Assembly (NCBI GenBank): GCA_022560555.1 | Contig: JADFSZ010000058.1 | Coordinates: 1 to 9,316, forward strand | Length of the DNA stretch: 9,316 nt | Source: PVC group bacterium | GTDB taxonomy: Bacteria; GCA-001730085; JADFSZ01 | Direction of reading: 5' to 3' | Shown: piece by piece, positions 5,717 through 9,316 of the stretch | Numbering within the stretch: position 1 is the stretch's first letter | How the letters are laid out: each line of letters starts with the position of its first letter | Made by a program: the position numbers and the translations under genes | The notes under the pieces: model-generated | Database searches by the model: none | The model's input: only the letters and a program-made list of their open reading frames with translations | Told to the model about the DNA's origin: nothing

Positions 5717-5758
5717 TGAATCTATTCTTAAATTCTTGAGAATACAAGAATAGATTCA
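5717..5758 (+). terminator. AT-rich hairpin, possible transcription terminator
   Basis: The arms TGAATCTATTCTT (5717-5729) and AAGAATAGATTCA (5746-5758) pair perfectly over 13 bases, with a 16-base loop that can form a smaller ATTC/GAAT stem. The sequence ATTTTAA follows. The stem is AT-rich and the T run short, so termination efficiency is uncertain. Its position seven bases after the last small gene and 50 bases before a functionally unrelated gene supports a terminator role. Confidence 0.5.
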
Positions 5759-5810
5759 ATTTTAAGACTTGACCCCAATCGCTTCAATGGCTCACAATTG
5801 CTCAAAAACG

Positions 5811-8800
5811 ATGAATCAACCCAACTCCCTAAAATCCAAAGGTTTTCGATCCCTCCTGGTGACCCAGTTTCTGGGGGCCTTCAACGATAACGCTTTTAAA
5901 TTGGTGATCTTGCTCCTGGCCGTTAAGATGTTTGCCGATCAACCCGGCACGGCGACGACATATATCGCGCTCGCGGGAGCAATATTCATTCTTCCTTTTA
6001 TTATCTTCTCCGCCTACGCGGGGTATTTCGCGGATCGTTACAGCAAAAAACGGATCATTGTGCTGGCCAAATTCGCCGAAGCCGCCGTCATGATTCTTGG
6101 ATTGATCGCGTTTCTCGCCGAAAGTATTCCTCTCATGCTCGGTGTGCTGTTTTTGATGGGCACACAAAGCGCGTTTTTCAGTCCCGCCAAATACGGAATT
6201 CTCCCCGAAATTATGGATGATGAAGAATTGTCACAGGGAAACGGACAGATGCAGCTGTGGACTTTTATTGCTATTATTCTGGGCACTGCCATCGGAGGGC
6301 AACTACTGGATCTGTTTTCCGATCCTTATAAAATATCCTTTGTTTTTATTGCTATTTCCGTGATCGGAATATTTTCGAGCTTCTTTGTCACGGATGTCCA
6401 ACCAGCGGGCTCCCCAAGAGCCTTTCAGAAAAACTTTCTGAAAGATATGTGGATGACGCTTCGTGAAGTCAAAAAAGAAAAGGTTCTCTTTTTGTGCATT
6501 ATGGGGAGCGCGTTTTTTTGGTTTTTGGGCGCCATATATCAAATGAATATCGTGCTCTATGCCAAAACCATGATGGGCCTCAGTGATTCCGCCTCCGGAA
6601 TCCTGCTCACGGGTATTGCTTTGGGGGTTGGTGTGGGAAGTGTTCTGGCCGGAAAGTGGTCGGGAGAAAAAATCGAATTCGGACTGGTCCCTCTTGGTGC
6701 TATTGGGCTGGGTGTGACCTCGATCTTAATCGGGTTTAGTTATGAATCCTTTTTCTTCTCGCTGTTGCTGTTTTTTCTTCTCGGTATGAATTTCGGGTTT
6801 TTTAATATTCCCCTCACGGCTTACATTCAGCAAAAAAGTCCTCGGGACAGCAAGGGGCGCGTGATCGCCGCTAATAATTTTGTGTCCTTCTGCAGTATGA
6901 TCCTTTCATCCCTTGTATTGTTGGTACTGCGTAATTTTATACAGATTAGCCCGGCAGGGATTTTTGTCATTCTCGGTTTGGCGTCGTTCGTTGTCATAAT
7001 CTATATCTGCAAACTTTTACCTGATTTTCTGACTCGTTTTCTTGTTTGGCTGCTGACGCATACGTTTTACCGGATACGAATGGTAGGGCGTCAAAATGTT
7101 CCTAAAGAGGGCGGGGCTCTGTTGGTATGCAATCATGTCTCCTATGTGGATGGTTTTATCGTGACGGCCTGCATACAAAGGTTTATCCGAATGATGCTCG
7201 CAAGAGAGTTTTATGATATTAAATTCTTGAACCCTCTGTTTCGAGCGATGAAAGTCATCCCGATCTCACCGAAAGACGGACCGAAAAAAATGGCGAAAAG
7301 CCTGGAACAAGCCAGTGAATATCTCAGGCAAGGAGAGCTTGTCTGCATATTTGCCGAAGGCGGCATTACGCGCACCGGTAATATGCTGCCGTTCGGAAAA
7401 GGACTGGAGCGCGTGATGCGCCATGTGGATGTGCCGATCATTCCCGTCCATCTTGGCCATGTATGGGGAAGTATATTTAGTTTTGAAAGAGGAAAATTTT
7501 TAAGAAAAATCCCGAGGTATATCCCTTATCCTGTGACTGTTAGTTTTGGAAAACCTATGAACGCGAAATCAAAAACATATCAGGTGCGGCAAACGATCGA
7601 AGAATTGGGAGCGGAAGCCTTCCGGTATCGTAAAGATGAACAGGAGACATTGCCGTTTCGCTTTTATCGGCAGGCCCGTATGAATCCCTTTAAGTTTTGT
7701 ATGGCTGATTCGGGAGGAAAAAAATTAAATTATATACAAGCGTTGATAGGAACAATGGCCCTTTCAAAAGCAATCCGGAGACGATGCACGAGATACAAAA
7801 TGATCGGAATCATGCTGCCGAGTTCCGTTGTCGGAACGCTTGTCAATATCGCGATCTCGATGTTAGGGAAGGTCCCCGTCAATCTGAATTTTACATCATC
7901 CGAGGAGGCCCTCGCCAAAGCGATTGAAAAATGTGATATTAAATTTATTTTTACCTCTCGTGAACTTCGGGAAAAATTGAACATCAAAAAAACCGATATG
8001 ATGATCGATATGGAGGATTTTAAGAGTGAAGTTAGGCCCGTGGATAGGTGGCGGGCTTGTTTCGATATGCTCATGTGTCCGTTCTTTATTCTTAAGCGAT
8101 TGTATATGCATACACCGAAAGTCACCAACGATGATTTGGCTACCGTGATATTTTCGAGTGGGAGCACAGGAGATCCGAAAGGCGTCATGCTCTCCCATGC
8201 GAACATCAATTCGAATATTGAAGGGCTGTACCAGGTGTTTCACGCGGAAAAAAATGATATTGTTCTCGGTATATTGCCCCTGTTTCATTCATTTGGATTT
8301 ACCGGTACACTTTGGTATCCGCTCACTACAGGAATCGGGGTGGTGTATCACAGCAATCCTCTCGACTTTAAGACCATCGGAGAGATAGCCGGTAAATACA
8401 AAACGACGATTCTCATGGCCACGCCGACTTTTCTCATGGGATATATCCGCAGGTGTACACCGGAGCAATTCCGGTATTTACGGCAAGTTGTTGTCGGAGC
8501 CGAGAAACTAAAAGAACGAATTGCCGAATCATTTAAAAAGCGTTTTAATATAGCTCCTCTTGAAGCATACGGCTGCACGGAATTGTCCCCAATTGTTTCT
8601 CTGAATATTCCGGATGTGCAGCACGGCAAGATTCACCAGGTTGGACATAAGCCTGGAACCATCGGCCATCCGATCCCCGGCGTGGCGGTCAAAATCGTCG
8701 ATCCGGATACTTTTGAAGAAAAAGCGATAAACGAAGAAGGGATGTTACTTGTTAAAGGGCAAAATGTTATGCAGGGATATCTCAAAGATGATAAAAAAAC

Positions 8801-9215
8801 AAAAGAAGTGATGCATGACGGCTGGTATATTACGGGGGATATCGCGCTGGTGGATAATGACGGATTCATCACTATTAAAGACCGCTTGAGCCGGTTTAGT
8901 AAAATTGCCGGGGAAATGGTTCCCCATATTTGTGTGGAAGAAGAAATCCATCAGGCTCTGGGAGTGACGGAGGAGCAAGTTTGTGTCGTGACATCGGTGC
9001 CCGATGAACGAAAAGGAGAGGCATTGGCGGTGTTGTATAAAGGAGATATTGATATTGAATCCCTTTGGGAAAAACTGAACGCGTCAGAGCTGCCGAGACT
9101 ATGGGTTCCAAAAAAGGAATATTTTTATCAGATTGAGAAAATTCCCGTTTTGGGAAGCGGAAAGCTGGATCTAAAAAAAATCAAAACTCTGGCACAGGAA
9201 AAGTTCCTAGGCTAA
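5811..9215 (+). CDS. aas: Fused lysophospholipid transporter / acyltransferase / acyl-ACP synthetase (LplT-Aas)
   Basis: A 1134-residue inner-membrane protein joining three activities that E. coli splits between LplT and Aas (about 397 + 719 residues, nearly the same total). Residues 1-405 are an MFS flippase with the LplT signature FLGAFNDNAFK and about 12 membrane segments. Residues 425-605 are a PlsC-type acyltransferase with NHVSYVD (H442, D447) and FAEGGITRTG (E516). Residues about 630-1134 are an AMP-binding acyl-ACP synthetase with FSSGSTGDPKG (781-791), YGCTE (920-924), ITGD (D1010), the Aas-type RFSKIAGEMV and the C-terminal catalytic lysine in GSGKLD (K1118). The protein should flip lysophosphatidylethanolamine inward and re-acylate it with ATP and a fatty acid via ACP. 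All key residues are present. The frame is open from TTG 5769, with ATG at 5787 and 5811. None has a Shine-Dalgarno; I chose 5811 because homologues have only a short segment before the first helix. Confidence 0.93.
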   Translation: MNQPNSLKSKGFRSLLVTQFLGAFNDNAFKLVILLLAVKMFADQPGTATTYIALAGAIFILPFIIFSAYAGYFADRYSKKRIIVLAKFAEAAVMILGLIAFLAESIPLMLGVLFLMGTQSAFFSPAKYGILPEIMDDEELSQGNGQMQLWTFIAIILGTAIGGQLLDLFSDPYKISFVFIAISVIGIFSSFFVTDVQPAGSPRAFQKNFLKDMWMTLREVKKEKVLFLCIMGSAFFWFLGAIYQMNIVLYAKTMMGLSDSASGILLTGIALGVGVGSVLAGKWSGEKIEFGLVPLGAIGLGVTSILIGFSYESFFFSLLLFFLLGMNFGFFNIPLTAYIQQKSPRDSKGRVIAANNFVSFCSMILSSLVLLVLRNFIQISPAGIFVILGLASFVVIIYICKLLPDFLTRFLVWLLTHTFYRIRMVGRQNVPKEGGALLVCNHVSYVDGFIVTACIQRFIRMMLAREFYDIKFLNPLFRAMKVIPISPKDGPKKMAKSLEQASEYLRQGELVCIFAEGGITRTGNMLPFGKGLERVMRHVDVPIIPVHLGHVWGSIFSFERGKFLRKIPRYIPYPVTVSFGKPMNAKSKTYQVRQTIEELGAEAFRYRKDEQETLPFRFYRQARMNPFKFCMADSGGKKLNYIQALIGTMALSKAIRRRCTRYKMIGIMLPSSVVGTLVNIAISMLGKVPVNLNFTSSEEALAKAIEKCDIKFIFTSRELREKLNIKKTDMMIDMEDFKSEVRPVDRWRACFDMLMCPFFILKRLYMHTPKVTNDDLATVIFSSGSTGDPKGVMLSHANINSNIEGLYQVFHAEKNDIVLGILPLFHSFGFTGTLWYPLTTGIGVVYHSNPLDFKTIGEIAGKYKTTILMATPTFLMGYIRRCTPEQFRYLRQVVVGAEKLKERIAESFKKRFNIAPLEAYGCTELSPIVSLNIPDVQHGKIHQVGHKPGTIGHPIPGVAVKIVDPDTFEEKAINEEGMLLVKGQNVMQGYLKDDKKTKEVMHDGWYITGDIALVDNDGFITIKDRLSRFSKIAGEMVPHICVEEEIHQALGVTEEQVCVVTSVPDERKGEALAVLYKGDIDIESLWEKLNASELPRLWVPKKEYFYQIEKIPVLGSGKLDLKKIKTLAQEKFLG

Positions 9216-9245
9216 TCTACTCAAATACTTATAAATATCTATAGA

Positions 9246-9279
9246 AGAATGACAAGAACCTCTATATAATAGTCATTCT
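9246..9279. promoter_or_regulatory. Inverted repeat around a TATAAT box
   Basis: AGAATGAC (9246-9253) and GTCATTCT (9272-9279) are perfect inverted 8-bp arms. Between them lies TATAAT (9265-9270), a perfect -10 box, located about 30 bases before the Shine-Dalgarno of the next gene. The place where a -35 box should be (around 9242-9247, TAGAAG) is a poor match to TTGACA. The arrangement could be a promoter with an operator for a dimeric regulator, or a chance hairpin. Confidence 0.3.
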
Positions 9280-9303
9280 GGTATACTTAGATAGGAGGCG
9301 TTT

Positions 9304-9316
9304 ATGAGAAAGAGGA
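9304..9316 (+). CDS. Start of a downstream gene (partial, cut by window edge)
   Basis: ATG at 9304 is preceded by AGGAGG (9293-9298) with a spacing of five bases, an excellent translation start. Only four codons are visible (Met-Arg-Lys-Arg); a basic start of this kind fits many protein types, including signal peptides and prepilins. The gap from the previous stop (88 bases) with a TATAAT box suggests its own promoter. Product unknown. Confidence 0.6.

Noticed and set aside
5769-5798. Promoter with -35 TTGACC and -10 CACAAT before the LplT-Aas gene
   Set aside because: The -10 box matches only 4 of 6 bases with an 18-base spacer. The transcript would be nearly leaderless at 5811, which is interesting but not enough to annotate.
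5769-5810. TTG 5769 as the start of the LplT-Aas fusion
   Set aside because: TTG is a rare start, no ribosome binding site precedes it, and the extra 14 residues are unlike the usual short N-terminus. It cannot be fully excluded.
7730-8288. Long antisense open frames within the LplT-Aas gene
   Set aside because: They lie opposite a gene with intact catalytic motifs, show no recognisable protein features and lack ribosome binding sites. They are shadows of codon usage.
9216-9245. Terminator after the LplT-Aas gene
   Set aside because: The region is AT-rich with small overlapping inverted bits such as TATAGA/TCTATA, but there is no stable stem followed by a T run.

Overview
The window looks like a piece of chromosome from an uncultured Gram-negative bacterium. 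Omnitrophota (former OP3) or a close PVC-like lineage is my best guess. The guess rests on the style of the genes: a pseudopilin-like protein with a mature start FTLLEVMMAIGIM, a large secreted protein with a LamG-like N-terminus and Ig-like repeats, small secreted proteins with a WNADGDGTTW-type motif, a RAYT of the 'IYHVCNKSIAGF' type and a GxxExxY-family protein. No rRNA or marker gene is present to prove it.

Layout, all genes on the + strand: (1) 2-103, the tail of a surface-type protein cut by the window edge. (2) 110-852, a mobile unit: a Y1/HUH transposase-like RAYT gene (171-815) bracketed by two nearly identical 33-bp perfect or near-perfect hairpins (REP-like). (3) 862-3159, a 765-aa secreted LamG/Ig-like protein. 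(4) 3160-3750, a second likely mobile module: a GxxExxY-family PD-(D/E)XK protein gene (3299-3685), with four degenerate ~28-bp repeats upstream and two copies in the opposite orientation downstream. The downstream copies lie inside the next gene. (5) 3666-4937, a GspJ-like type IV pilin/pseudopilin whose leader peptide is largely encoded by those inverted repeats. (6) 4948-5397 and 5434-5709, two small signal-peptide proteins, each with a good ribosome binding site. (7) 5717-5758, an AT-rich hairpin. (8) 5811-9215, a large fused LplT-Aas protein (MFS flippase + PlsC acyltransferase + acyl-ACP synthetase). (9) 9304-end, the first codons of another gene behind a strong Shine-Dalgarno.

How it fits together: genes 3, 5, 6 and the tail of 1 appear to form one cell-surface or secretion locus, with exported repeat proteins next to a minor pilin-like protein. 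Two repeat-associated selfish modules have invaded it. One lies directly before the start of the secreted protein, the other at the leader of the pilin. The lipid-repair fusion protein downstream is a housekeeping gene, probably transcribed separately after the hairpin. The most unusual observation is that a repeat array belonging to the GxxExxY module has been captured as coding sequence for the prepilin leader.
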